From assembly GCA_963693365.1 (NCBI GenBank), contig CAVNZM010000002.1:9052001-9116000 (forward strand): 64,000 nucleotides of DNA, written 5' to 3'. Of this stretch, positions 23,142 through 34,708 are shown one piece after another. The notes under the pieces are model-generated. The model saw only the letters and a list, made by a program, of their open reading frames with translations, searched no databases and was not told the DNA's origin. The first letter of the stretch is position 1; every line of letters begins with the position of its first letter. Made by a program: the position numbers and the translations under genes. This stretch comes from Amoebidium appalachense. Taxonomy: Eukaryota > Ichthyosporea.

Positions 23142-24900
23142 AGCTTGTGCTTTCGTTTCCCAAAGCAGCAACCGCTGCTATGCTCCCCTCCGGGGCCGGC
23201 TACACAGTCACTCTGGATGGCCAGCCTTTCGGTTACCCTGAGGGAGTGAAAGAACTCAACAACGTTTACACCACTTTTTGGGACGTTTACTTGCGTCAAT
23301 ACATCCCAGGTACCCAAAACCAGGGTCAAACCACATACACCGGCCGCCGGATCCGGATTGGGAGGGCTCCAAGCAGCCAGCAACGAACACTGCAACTGTG
23401 TGAGATGGCTGTGTTTACTACCTCCCCGGGCAGCGCCTGTATGCAAACCCCCCCCCCCCCCCCTCCCCCCCTTCTCGAACACACAGACACACACACACAC
23501 ACACACACTCTCTCTCTCTCTCTGACTCCCCCCCCCCCCCCCCTCCCCCCCCCCCCCCCCCCCCCCCCAAAACCAAAATCTCTGTGTCTCTCAGGCACAG
23601 GCACCGGCACAGGCACAGGCACACATACACCCATTGGAAAACATGGAATCCGATGACGTGACAATGGATCCCTGCCATACCGTAACACACGCGCACGGAG
23701 CCATTCCACCTTTGTTCCTAGGTGTGCACACCTTATTCATGCCATTTCCCTTCACTCCCTTTCCTCTCCACATCTTACACCTTACCCATAAAGCACCTGC
23801 CCCAACCCTTTCCCTCCCCCCCCCCCCCCCCCCCCCCCCCCCCCTTCCCCCTTTCCCCCACCACCACTGCGGCCTGCCCGGCTGTCCCCTTTGAATTGGT
23901 TCAATTATCTCCGTTGTATTGAGAGTTCGTGCACTTATATGACAGATAAGGGATTTTACCAAAAAATTTGACCTAAAGTTTTTAAAAGTTTTTTTCATGT
24001 TTTTTCGTGATTGCTTAAGCAGATCAAACTGTTTTGCTGGTATCTCAGTGTACGTGTGCAGGGGGTATAACAACACACTAACTGTGAAAACTTGGTGCAT
24101 TTTGGTTGAACGGTTCCCAAGTTATTACATTTTTAATTTTTGAAACCGGTGCATAACGTTATGCTCAAACCTGCATAACTTTATACAATTTACTAAGTAA
24201 ATGTAAATTTGCCTCAAGAAAATCGTTAAAGTCCCTTAGATGCCCTTTGAGGCATAGTATTACACGCATGTAGCCTTTACACCATACAAGCAAGCTCGAA
24301 TCTGATGAGAAGTTGCACCCCGCAGCCGTCAGAGTCAGTCGCCGCGACATCTCATCGAGCCAATCGCCCCGAATCGGGTCGGAATACAAAACGGGCCATG
24401 TAATGCGGCGCGCCACCTTCGAAAACAATACCGTCACCACACCGGTTAAGTTTGAGTTCACCGTAGTGGTTGATTATAAGGACGCAACCGCCCGCCGCCG
24501 TCGCCGCCGAGCCATCGACCCGACCCTGCTTGGTGAACCGGCCCGTGACAGTGCCACGGTCGGTACTGAAGTTGGCATTCGGCGCATACCCAATCCCAGA
24601 CTCCCTGCACAGCCCCAGGCCGATGAAGGGGTGGTAATGGATGATATGGTGGTGTGGGTGGCCGCGGGGGTGTGCAGTCTGCTGCTGCTTTTGGGGTGTG
24701 TGGGATGCACGGGCACGTGGGCTGTGGTGTTTGTGCGGTTGCGCAAAATGGAAAAGAAGCGCGCCAACGCTAGCTTGAAGGTTAACGCGTTCTCTAACGC
24801 CGGCCCACTTTCTTCGGGATCACTGCTGCTCACAAATAACGGGCCATTGAGTTCCTGGTCACTTACATCATCGAGTCGGGCCAGACTCGTAGCGGGTTGA
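12247..24900 (+). CDS. Mosaic type I membrane protein: beta-helix, beta/gamma-crystallin-like, WSC, F5/8C
   Basis: Nine exons join in phase: 12247-12673, 13466-14282, 14692-14996, 15381-15611, 16598-16891, 18003-18275, 22385-22545, 23144-23438, 24326-24900. Together they total 3,378 nt, or 1,125 residues. The start (ACCACCATG) opens a signal peptide. Then come a pectin-lyase-like repeat region (about 24-140), an unassigned Cys- and N-glycan-site-rich region (143-516), a beta/gamma-crystallin-like unit (517-593, VTVYTFSEPNFLGTSY), a WSC domain (594-691, GCY...SCYTAC...CYCG), a second crystallin-like unit (692-782, FEIFDKENYQG) and a discoidin/fucolectin-type domain (783-934, NPYIEIDLG and GRRIRIGR). 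The last exon has a run of six Arg (furin-type site, about 988-993), one membrane span (about 1041-1068) and a 57-residue tail. A carbohydrate-binding surface receptor or coat protein is inferred; the architecture is not one I recognise. Confidence 0.85.
17646..17791 (+). mobile_element. Poly(C)-tailed repeat, copy S7 (divergent)
   Basis: From GAATGGGCCCTGC to TAATGCATTCATA, followed directly by a C run of over 20. It belongs to the subfamily resembling M3-M5 and lies in intron 5 of the mosaic gene. Confidence 0.6.
18899..22170 (+). mobile_element. LINE-A: 5'-truncated non-LTR retrotransposon
   Basis: The insertion is bounded by a perfect 10-bp target duplication, agaagtacat, at 18889-18898 and 22171-22180. 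The frame is open from the left junction, so truncation fell inside the endonuclease domain. The 3'UTR has (AC)n at 21818-21883, a 50-nt internal poly(A) at 21923-21974, and a roughly 200-bp unique tail ending GTAAACCCC. It sits in sense orientation in intron 6 of the mosaic gene, whose exons splice around it in phase. Confidence 0.95.
18958..21813 (+). CDS. LINE-A endonuclease (partial) / reverse transcriptase ORF
   Basis: 951 residues from the first ATG, though the open frame continues upstream to the element junction (VYYPPSM), so this ATG is internal to the original protein. The C-terminal half of an exonuclease-endonuclease-phosphatase domain is present, with ILGDFN (19-24) and SDHS (94-97), the catalytic Asp and His motifs of APE-type LINE endonucleases. 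The reverse transcriptase has FRPITL, the Asp of IDWKTAYD, RGLLQGSLLSPFLF and YADD (525-528). There is no RNase H. The RT is uninterrupted and looks recently active, but the element lacks its 5' end. Its clade (I/Jockey/L1-like) was not settled. Confidence 0.9.
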   Translation: MSVVELTHELSQLPMSTVILGDFNTRLHHTDTLQVSVGYPSKPPERAIPLARYVQSHTLRFPQISHAHNTDWGVAFWPSTMSKLSLPPNLSRSSDHSPILFLPKISLDLLPPPPPTFRLRLSQLKSQWGRVDVCVCYATKHPIYMRLLESAQARPDSHLVLDTCTNFIVDDLIDLGDYAGGGRKEYPDALLLPNTTPARLGEPLSQKESLRRLASMNRFGPPARIIGDTTGDPLIDSDKYFSELFKDRTPAQKPIVWPVDPSIPIESILPFFSPDAIWSVISSYSSSKSCGPDGLPAGFLKILVPSYPQKESDRAIKPDLTIMLSSLFSWCVKCGHVPSSWLDTLVIPIVKKDSEGPISSFRPITLTQVVRRFFEACLLRLFAHHPRFQSILHIHPCQSAFRKNNSCYVQIMALHDSMQVGAQYVGFIDWKTAYDSVSPGLLWEKLAARGVPHCIGVLLEALLSQTYGRAVVNGHLSYGFARTRGLLQGSLLSPFLFNLFIDDLAVKIYAENDDPINNFPPALLYADDLSLLARTPRRLQRLFDVVSEWCKANLMILNIDKCGVLVPDIANNLHTFTLSSKPVPIVPEYKYLGVPVDSVGVMFPHMVEKRVELARKRLAFFSANIFKDTPLHPSIRLTFIRTFVFPACEYGLPLLAAWIKKERTRALKPLANFLEAEVASFLSNNCCKPGPVTLSIYGLVPIAARVSYLALKFNKHISRLKKYLPSHPLFSIRPVPSSPLPSFLPSLSPSPLGTNTNKPRNSVCVTLDCHLLIKHVHNHKIITQYNKWKKIPHDTRPDESIHLEKLSLMSRFIYTDRLNHIAKYGTRKCITPKYILPSCRTGLSLADGIIDQLPRFYCTRAIQWRSNKYKVASFACPNNTHTHQFNRSCIAKCSLIDHIIPQHTHVTFTTDTQKDSLPVNYNILDFILNTRNYDLFIRCIDWLEKHITTKL

Positions 24901-24964
24901 GAGGAGGAGTTTCCTGAGTCACAATAGGACAGTAAAACTAGTATGGCATATAGCAAATAGCCCC

Positions 24965-25000
<36 letters not shown>

Positions 25001-25294
25001 TTCTTTTTTTTTTTGAGGAAGTTGTGCGGCAAATAACTAATGAGCGCATGACGTGTCAGGATCAAGCTTGCTACTGGATAGCATAACAGAATAAAGCAAA
25101 ACATGTTTTATAGTGGGTTTCTTGGCACGACTGAACAAAAGCAGCCCCCCCCCCCCCCCCCCCCCCCCCCCTCCTGCAAAAGCGCTTCCTTCTCCTCAAC
25201 CACACGTCATGAACCCCCCCACCCTCCGTGCTTCTGTAATCACCCACATATGTGCGCTCTATTCAAATTCCGTGCGTACCGATTTTACAAATTA
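24901..25294. other. 3' flank of the mosaic gene
   Basis: Contains a C run (24967-25000) passing into T9, a second C run (25144-25171) and the polyadenylation signal noted below. No gene seen. Confidence 0.6.
25090..25095 (+). terminator. Candidate polyadenylation signal AATAAA
   Basis: AATAAA 190 bp after the stop codon of the mosaic gene, followed by a T/G-rich stretch. Confidence 0.4.
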
Positions 25295-25497
25295 CTTCAC
25301 TTTTACTTCAATCTCTTAGCTGTCACGTCAACTTTTTTTCCTGATTCTTCACCATGGCAGGCATCTAGTAAAGGCTTTCGTTTTTTCTTTTTGTGGACTT
25401 CACTTTTACTTCGATCTCTTAGCTGTCACGTCAACTTTTTTTCCCGATTCTTCACCATGGCAGGTGTATAAAGGCTTTTCTTTTTTCTTTTTGTGGT
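25295..25497. repeat. Two 103-bp tandem units
   Basis: 25295-25397 and 25398-25497 share CACTTTTACTTC, CTCTTAGCTGTCACGTCAAC and CTTCACCATGGCAGG with a few substitutions and small gaps. Confidence 0.85.
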
Positions 25498-26690
25498 GGG
25501 AAGGGGTCCCGTCCCGCTCAGGGGAACGTGACACTGTGTGTGTGTAGTGCGGCCTTGTCTATTCCTACTGTTGTGAGAGTGTGGGGACATCTCCCTTGCG
25601 CGGAGTTTCTCGCTTGAGGAGTGGTTTCTTCGACATCTGGTGGCCCACTGCAACTTATGGTGACTTCTACATGATATCTACGCTTCTACGCGAGTTATTG
25701 GCGGTGGGCTGCTGCAACTTCTTCAACTGCTTCTGCGCTGCGTGGGTGGAGGGGTAGCTACTGGGTCGTCGAGGAGCTTTCCTTGTGGCTGCCGTGTTTT
25801 CAGCCTTCAGCAGTATGGCAATGACTGGGTTTGCTTGCATGCATCTGTAGTTGTGTTTTCCTGTGTGTCCTGCCACAACTAGGCCACCTTATCAAAGAGT
25901 TAGAAACAGCTTCTGCGGATTTTCTAGGGGGAGGGCCCGTGGGGATTGTTTTCTCGCTCGGATTTGGTCTGCATTGCTCTTTAAAGGGCTGACTTGCTTG
26001 CTGTGCCCCGGTAGGTTTTGAGGGGGGCCTGTTGGGGAGCAGCAGTAATGATGTCTTCTTGCGGAGTGTGGCCTGGTCATCATCGCTGCATATGACTAGT
26101 TGGAGCAAACTAGTTTCACGCATACACGTGCACTTATACCTTTGCCCGCTGGTGTCCTTTGGTCACTTGTTGTTTTATTTTCTATTTCATCGCTGTGGAT
26201 CTTTCGAAGTCGGTTATTTTGGTGGTCATGTAGCCTGTGGCTGCACGTTGCCTTCATATCCACTGGACCACTGATCAACAAATCCCAGTCAAGAGAAAAA
26301 AATTACCAGCCGACGGGCGGGAAAAGGCTTTGGAACTGGGGGGACTCCCCTGCATGCTTCTTTTCGACTAGATATACGCTATGGTGTAATTTCTACTGGG
26401 GATCTAGAATTGTTAAGATGGGCATACACACACACTTCCACGCGCGGGGCTACGAAAATTCGTTCGGGGTTACTTTTGGAAACCCCATGAGACGATGAGC
26501 GTTCCACAAAAAATGATGCGTACATACCTTGTGTACTGGTGAATTCAAGGGGAGAGAGTTAGAGACTAGAAAGGAAGTATATGAGTGGGGAAAGGGAGAG
26601 ATAGAGACTAGAGAAGAGAGGGGAAAGAGAGAGATAGATGGCGGGAGCCTCGAGACAGAGATCATAGTAGAAACAGAAAGAGACGTGGAG
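25498..26690. other. Intergenic unique sequence, no gene seen
   Basis: GT-rich on the plus strand with only short ORFs that match no family I know. Confidence 0.5.
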
Positions 26691-26772
26691 AGAGAGAGAA
26701 TATGTGTGTATGGTATTGAGAGGAAGTAAGTGAGTGGGAAAGAGTGAATACGAGGCGGCAGAACAACAGAAC

Positions 26773-26821
<49 letters not shown>

Positions 26822-27227
26822 AGAGAGAATACGTGTATGCTATGGAGGACGTAAGCGATAGGGAAAGAGAGAACACGTGACGACAGAACGACAGAACGAC
26901 AGAACGGCAGTGGGGGGGGGGGGGGGGGGGGGGGGGAGGGGGGGGGGGGGGGTGAGAGAGAGAGAAGAGAGTGTGCAGGCTGCCAAGCTCGATGCATCAG
27001 AGAGATAGACCAAGCCCCACCTACGGGCGCACGCAAACACGCCACACACGCCACACACGCCACAGACGCCACAGACGCCACAGACGCCACACACCGACAC
27101 CGACACCACAGACGCCACACACGACACACACACACACACACACACCGACACAGACGCCACACACGCCACACAGGCAACACCACACGCACACACACACCGA
27201 CACACACACCACACACACCGACACACC

Positions 27228-27318
<91 letters not shown>

Positions 27319-27690
27319 ACACCACACCACACACGCGCACACACGCAACACCACACCACACACGCAACACCACACACGCGCACACATGCAACACCACACC
27401 ACACACGCAACACCACACCACACACGCGCACACACGCAACACCACACCACACACGCAACACCACACCACACACGCACACACGCGCACACACGCAACACCA
27501 CACCACACACGTAACACCACACCACAAACACACACACACGTGCGCGCGCGCGCGCGCACGCGCACACACGCAACTCCACACCACACACGCACGCACGCGC
27601 ACACACACAACACCACGACCCACTATGCCACACACGACCCACTACGCAACACGCACACGCACGCGCACACCACCGCGCACGCACCCCACC
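26690..27690. repeat. GA-rich duplication, poly(G), (GCCACAGAC)n, (AC)n and a 20-bp minisatellite
   Basis: A diverged duplication (about 26690-26770 and 26815-26905) brackets (AC)n. A G run at 26911-26952 follows, then 9-bp GCCACAGAC-type units (27047-27115), pure (AC)n (27230-27313) and about ten units of a roughly 20-bp CACACGCAACACCACAC-type minisatellite (27320-27530). The long frames here are repeat translation. Confidence 0.85.
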
Positions 27691-28043
27691 CAAGCGTCAA
27701 GGGGAAAACAAATCAGATCATATCATCCGGGCTGGATCTGTTTGATTCTGGTGAAGTTCCCGAGAGCACCAGGACCACAAAAGAGAGCACAAGTGTACTT
27801 GCCTTCATATATAAGCAGCTATGTCTGGCCATGGACAGTAGCTCTGGGCTCGACAGTCATTAAATACGAGTGTGCACGTCATTTGTAGGTCACCCCCGAC
27901 ACTTGTGATGGTCAGTGTGTGTGTGCCGTCACACACACTTGCAGCATTCCGCACCTTTGTGGATAAGCTTGATCACCTTAGCTACGTTAGTGTTAGGTTG
28001 CAGTCACTAGCTGTCGTACTTGTGTATTGCTGCAGACACGAGA

Positions 28044-28572
28044 CAGCGCGGGATAATAAGGGTTTGAGTGACGACTCAATAGTGTGAAGACTTTATTAAT
28101 AGTCTGGGTGCCAACCCCATGTGCCTTAGTTTATAAGTGACACGATAGATAGAGGATAGCTAGCTTACGGTGCCGCCCTTCTAGCTAATAAGTGGAGTGC
28201 CGTCTCCAGAGACAGTATAGTGTGAAGCGTTTTCTGACTAGTTATGTTAGCCCTTGCACGCTCCTTTGACAGAGGTGTGTAACCCTGTGCAGACTCTGCC
28301 GTTTTCGAAGATGAAGCCACAACAGTCTTCCCCTTTTCCTGCCGTGCTGGGGGATGGTTCTGGCCAAGGCCAGTAGTTGCGGCCAGAACCAGCGCGGGAT
28401 AATAAGGGTTTGAGTGACGAGTGTGAAGACTTTATTAATAGTCTGGGTGCCAACCCCATGTGCCTTAGTTTAGGGACACGATAGATAGAGGATAGCTAGC
28501 TTACGGTGCCGCCCTTCTAGCTATAAGTGGAGTGCCGTCTCCAGAGATAGTATAGTGTGATGCGTTTTCTGA
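28044..28572. repeat. Pair of 185-195-bp direct repeats around a 151-bp core
   Basis: 28044-28238 and 28390-28572 both run from CAGCGCGGGATAATAAGG to GCGTTTTCTGAC with short indels. The core contains GTTCTGGCC...GGCCAGAAC as an inverted repeat. The layout resembles a miniature LTR (TRIM-like) element, but LTR-type TG...CA ends are missing, so only the repeat is asserted. Confidence 0.7.
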
Positions 28573-28799
28573 CACGTGAGAGCCCACATCATGGCAATCA
28601 CGCCAAGTATATTTATGAGCGGTTATCAAACAAGTGTAAATGTGTTTGCAGATGAACGCACAAGTACGTTTGAGTGTTTCTTAGTCGCATACAGTATGCA
28701 TGTTGTCGGAAAGCAACACCAGTTGTGCCCACGAAAAATAGACTCATAATCTCAATCAGACGGCAAATAGAACTACTCATAAACACAAAACGTGTACGG

Positions 28800-28805
28800 T
28801 TTATT
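28800..28805 (-). terminator. Candidate polyadenylation signal for V-ATPase D
   Basis: TTTATT on the plus strand reads AATAAA on the minus strand, 262 bp downstream of the subunit D stop codon. Confidence 0.4.
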
Positions 28806-29066
28806 TAAAAGATTCGGTACTGTGTCATGCACAAACACAACCCCCTACAGAGAGGTGGACTAAACTTAGTCCCACCATATTTCATAATCTGCTCCCACCC
28901 ACCCCCATCCCTCACCCTACCCTCTATGACTTGAACTGGAGCTCAAGTTCTCCATCACCACATCCATTGTGATATATGCTAATAGCGGGCACCAAAACTT
29001 CACGATGTCTATGCATAACGTGTTGCACACAGTACACTGCGCCCATACGCACACAGTACTTTGCGC

Positions 29067-29355
29067 CTATACGACAATGTCGTCGTCATCATCGGCTGCA
29101 TCCCCTTCGCCGCCCATTCCAAGATTGGCAACACCACTTGCAACCGCTGGAAAAAAAGCACATGTTAGTGGTCACTTTACAGAATAATATAAAACTACGT
29201 GCACGTGCGCACACACGCATGCAGGCACCCACATACATGCACCGCAGATGCATCAAAGACACACTCACACATGAGCTCGCACATACACAAAAGCATGCAA
29301 ACCCATACAGTTTTCATCAAGGTCACACGCTCACACCCCATTCAAGCACCGTGCC

Positions 29356-29413
<58 letters not shown>

Positions 29414-29557
29414 AAAAAAACACCACCGCCACCACCACTACACACACATCCACAGATTCCACACCCACCCACCCACCGACTCTCCCACCCACACTCTCCA
29501 CTCTCCCATCCATCCACCCACCCTTAAAACACCAACAAACACCCACCCACCCACCCA

Positions 29558-29608
<51 letters not shown>

Positions 29609-29623
29609 CCCCGTCGCACCCCC

Positions 29624-29667
<44 letters not shown>

Positions 29668-30637
29668 ACCCACCCACCCACACCCATACACACACACGTA
29701 CCCTCATCCATCTTCGCCCTGGCAGCCTCCTCCTCCTCCTTCAGGGCCTTGTCCTTCTTCTTCTTGTTCTGCACCTTCTTCAACCTACAACAAACACATG
29801 TTAAGACTCTTTTCAAGTTCTAGCTTTAGAATCATTGACACGAACGTGACCTGCTCCCTACACGTTTTACCAATACAACACATTCCTGTTATACTCATTC
29901 AAAAAAAAAAAAACTCACTCATCTGCGTTTCTCAGAAACACGTTACACCCCCTAGAGCAAACCTGCGCCTTCTTCAACTTATAAGACATACACACCTGTA
30001 TGATGTTTTTGGACAATGTTTGTATGCGTCTATCAAGAGTTCACCACTAGTCCCTTCCCCAGCACTCTCCATTCGCTTGTACCAAATCACCACGCGCACC
30101 AATACCTGCACCCACCCGAACATCATCTATTCATTTCAGGTCTTTATGAACAAACGGCCCAATTCACACATCACTTATTATACACTCGAATCCATACCAT
30201 CCCCCCCCCCCCCCCCCCCAACTCAGCATCCTCCCCCTCCAAAAATGCATGCACACAACTCGAACCCCCCCCCCCCCCCCCCCCTCCTCCTCCCCACCCA
30301 CAGACACCAGCCCTTTTCCCACACATCCCAGTGCTATGCTACCAAAGCACATAACCCCCCCCCCCCCCCCCCCCCCCCCCAAACACATACACACAACACA
30401 CTCAACCACACCCGCACACCGGTCCCTTTCCCACACATTCCATTGCTAAGCTACCCTGGTGCAAAACAGTCCTCGGACCCACCTGAAGAATTCCTCTCTC
30501 TCGGACTCATCAAGCTCACTGTTAACATACGCCACTGTCCTCTGCAGGGTTAAAAGAGGCAGGGGAAATATGTTAATATGGATTAACAATGTTATGTTGC
30601 GGTTGCGAAGCGTAACTTTCTTTCAGAAAATGTCTAG

Positions 30638-30677
<40 letters not shown>

Positions 30678-30957
30678 CCCTTCTCCAACTTTCTATGGCC
30701 AATGAGATCGCATGCTCAATCCAAAACGTCAGAAGTAAAAACTCTGGAGAATAGACAAGCTCCCCCCCCCCTCCCCCCCCCCACCAAAAAAAAAAAAAAA
30801 AAAAAGAAAAGAAAAAAAAAAGACAAGAAAAAAAAATGGGGACACACAAAACAATATGATTTACACACCCACCTCTATGCGGGGAATGATGACGTATTCG
30901 ATGGCGTTGACACGGCGGTTGGTGGCCTTGATCACCTCGTCCAGGGTCACAAACGAC

Positions 30958-31039
<82 letters not shown>

Positions 31040-31405
31040 ATGTGTGTTGGCGCATCCCAGAGTGGCTGTGGGCACGTGCGTGCTTGCGTGTGTATGGGGG
31101 GTAGGGAGGGGAGGGGGGGGGGGAGGGAGGGGTTGAGGGTGTGTGTGTGTGTGGGTGGGTGGTGGTGGTGGCGGTGGCGGTGGCGGCGGCGGCGGCGGCG
31201 GTGGTGGTGGGGGGGGGGGGGGGGGAGGGGAGGGGAGGGAGAGAGAGGGGGGGGGGGGGGGGGGGGGGGCATGCTTGAGATGATTGGAAACAAGGCACAA
31301 GGGCATCAAGAGCCACAGCACAGAAGCGCTTCTCAGAACCATGACGTATTGTTATGTCGAGCAGACAAGAAATTCAGGACCCAGCAACCCCCTTCCCCCC
31401 CCCCC

Positions 31406-31448
<43 letters not shown>

Positions 31449-32150
31449 AGGACACACTCACACACACTACCACTACCACACAGATAAACGCCAAATCCCC
31501 AGCTTTCCACACCACCCCTGCCCAAATTGTAGCTACGTTTTTATCATCCGACAAGCACAACACATACTCATCTGAGCATCACCGTATCAGTTTTTTAACA
31601 TTAAATCAAACCAACAAGTTAAATGGCATTATCGCCGTATCAGTAATTCATTATCGATTCTAAACTTAAAGATCATAATGGCATAAATGGGGTTTACCTG
31701 CAGGGAGGCCAGCTCCACGAGCAGCTCGCAAGCCTTCTGGAAGCGCTCCTTGCACTGCTGGATCTGCTTGCCGCCCTTGCCCAGACCCGTCATCTGGTAC
31801 ACTGCACAAGAACATAAACAAATAGCCAGTTTACCAGAAATCCCTTGATATGGTTATGCACTATTTCCAATTTAGGAGCTTGCACCATATATAGTCAAAG
31901 CATCTGGTACCCTGAACAAAACATTAACAAATAGCCATATTCCCAAAGTAGGAGCTTGCACCATATTAACACAAAGCATCTGGTACACAGCAACCATGGC
32001 GGCAAGGACACAAACATGCCTAGCGTGCACGTATGCATCGTGTAGGGTGCAGGGGTCGAAAAGGGGAAATGTTGCTAGTGTGTGGGCTTCACTGCATGCT
32101 AGCGCATCAGCCAAATTACACAATGGCATGCACACTTTAACGGGTACGTA

Positions 32151-32213
<63 letters not shown>

Positions 32214-32864
32214 AGACACCCCCCTCCCCCTCCCCCTCATGCCCACACAATCGCGCATACGAGTACAGCTATAGCAACCAATAGCCACCCACAAGTTCGC
32301 AAGAGATATTTCAAACTCCCCCCCCCCCCCCCCCCCCCCCCCTCCCTCCCCTCTCCCCTCCCCCCACACCACCCCTCTTCTTCCCCCTAAAATAATCACA
32401 GTAAAACTAAAACCCCTACCAACACGACGAAAACAGGAAAGCAGACAACATAATACCCACCGTTCTCGCCGTCATTGTGGTATTCGAACACGGGCAGCTT
32501 GACACCAGCCACGTTATCTGTTTTCGCCTTGACCTTGATAGATGCTGTCTTCACGTTCTCCATAACAGTTTTGCTGTGTAAGTGAAGGAGGTGTCAGCAT
32601 GCAAAAATATAACGTGAAGGAGGTTTTAGCATGAAAACATAAAATTAGAGCCGCAGAAATGTATCGTGCAACACCTATACCTAAAGACATCGCAAGCTCA
32701 AAAATCACTTGGTATTTCCATTGACCAAACATGGTCATCCCTGCAAACCACATCACCTTTTCCAAATCTTAGAACCGAAACACTCCCCCCCCCCCCCCCC
32801 CCCCCCCCCCACCTCCTTTCTTTCTTTCTTTTTTTTTTTCTTTTCTTTTTTTTTCTTTTTTTTT

Positions 32865-32907
<43 letters not shown>

Positions 32908-32965
32908 AGAGAGAGAGAGACAAGCACACAAAGACAGAGGGGGCGGCTAATGTGTGTGTGTGTGT

Positions 32966-33022
<57 letters not shown>

Positions 33023-33193
33023 GGTGGTTGTGAGGGGAGGGAAGGAGGGGGATTACAGGTAGAAACCCACCGAAACACTATTACGTACGATAAGGACACA
33101 AGATTCCTGACAGACACATGCAGGATCCCCAACCACCCACAACATAGCACGAGACTTACAGATGTGGCTGCTGCAACAGCCAATACGAACAAG

Positions 33194-33255
<62 letters not shown>

Positions 33256-34005
33256 GTGTACTTGCAACCTTGGGGAGAGGGGGGGAGAACAGAGAGAAAG
33301 AGAGATGGGGGGGGGGGGGTGGATAGGTATGAATTAGGGATGGAGGGAATCACAACCCCCCCCCCCCCCCCCCCCCCCCCACACACAAAAAAAAAAAAAA
33401 AAGACAGACAGAAAGAAAGGAAGGAAGAAAAAAGCCGAAAGCATATCCAAGCACACCAATTCAACACTCGATCATGGACTGTAGCCGCCTTTCCAATCTC
33501 AACCCACTCAATGTATTATCATCATTATATTGTTATGTGTAACATTATTATTAGTTTCAGTATGTTCATTATTATTATCATTTTATGCAATATAATCAGC
33601 AAATATTAATTCTCAATAATAACAATATTATTGTTATTATTTACCTGAAGTCACCAGCCGTGAAGTTAGCCTGCGCCATAGAGAAGAATGCCTCTTTCAT
33701 CACCTCACCCATCAACTCCTTGTTCTGTGGGGAATGTGTCAGCCAACGGAAGGAGTCGAAACCCCCCTCCCCCCCCTCTGTCTCTCTCCCCCCTCCCCCC
33801 CCCGCCCCCCTTCCTTCCCAGTCGGCCGACACATATTTCCGGCCGCCCCTCTGACACTTGTCCCCCCCCCCCCCCCCCCCTCCCTCCCTCCCTCCCTCCA
33901 CATCACACACACCCCAACCACCCAAACACACACGCGCTAATAGATAAGAGCAACACGATTCCCCTCATACACCTCGCAGATGAAACAGCAGCTTGCTTTT
34001 CTACA

Positions 34006-34043
<38 letters not shown>

Positions 34044-34449
34044 CCGGTCCCTCAAAACGATGACCCCAAATACATGTAGAAGCGCATAAATACCCCACTA
34101 CCCTTACCCCCACCCCACCCCATCTCCAGTCCCTGTATTTTGCCCCTGCACCAACCCGTTACACATACTCAAACAAGCTCACAAACACTGCAATACGCCC
34201 ACCCGAGTAAAAGAAAGAGGCTGAGAAAGAGAGGGAGAGGCAGAGAGAGGGAGAGCATGTGTATGCGGGTGCTTTAGAGAAAGAGAGCGAGAGAGATGCA
34301 GTGTGTGCGTATGTGTGTGTTATAGAGTGAGAGAGAAACTGAGTGAATGAGTGTATAATTGTAAAGGCAAAACAGTGTGAGTGTCAGTGTGTGTATGAGC
34401 AGGCATGTAAGCGTGTACAGATGTGGGTGCGAGTATGTGTGTGTAAGGG

Positions 34450-34497
<48 letters not shown>

Positions 34498-34636
34498 GAC
34501 CTCTACGATTTTCTTAAGTAGGGCTCTGAACCGGTGTGTGAGGGCATCAGCCTTCTTCTTCAGCAAGCTGTGGCCCTTTTGTGCTCCCTTGAGACGATTC
34601 TTCATCGTCGTAAGAGCCCTGCAAGTGATGGCATGT

Positions 34637-34708
<72 letters not shown>

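Noticed and set aside
26662-27693. Long Cys/Val- and His/Thr-rich frames, here and at many (AC)n blocks
   Set aside because: They exist only because dinucleotide and CG-interrupted repeats lack stop codons in all frames. No start context, splice sites or non-repeat residues support them.
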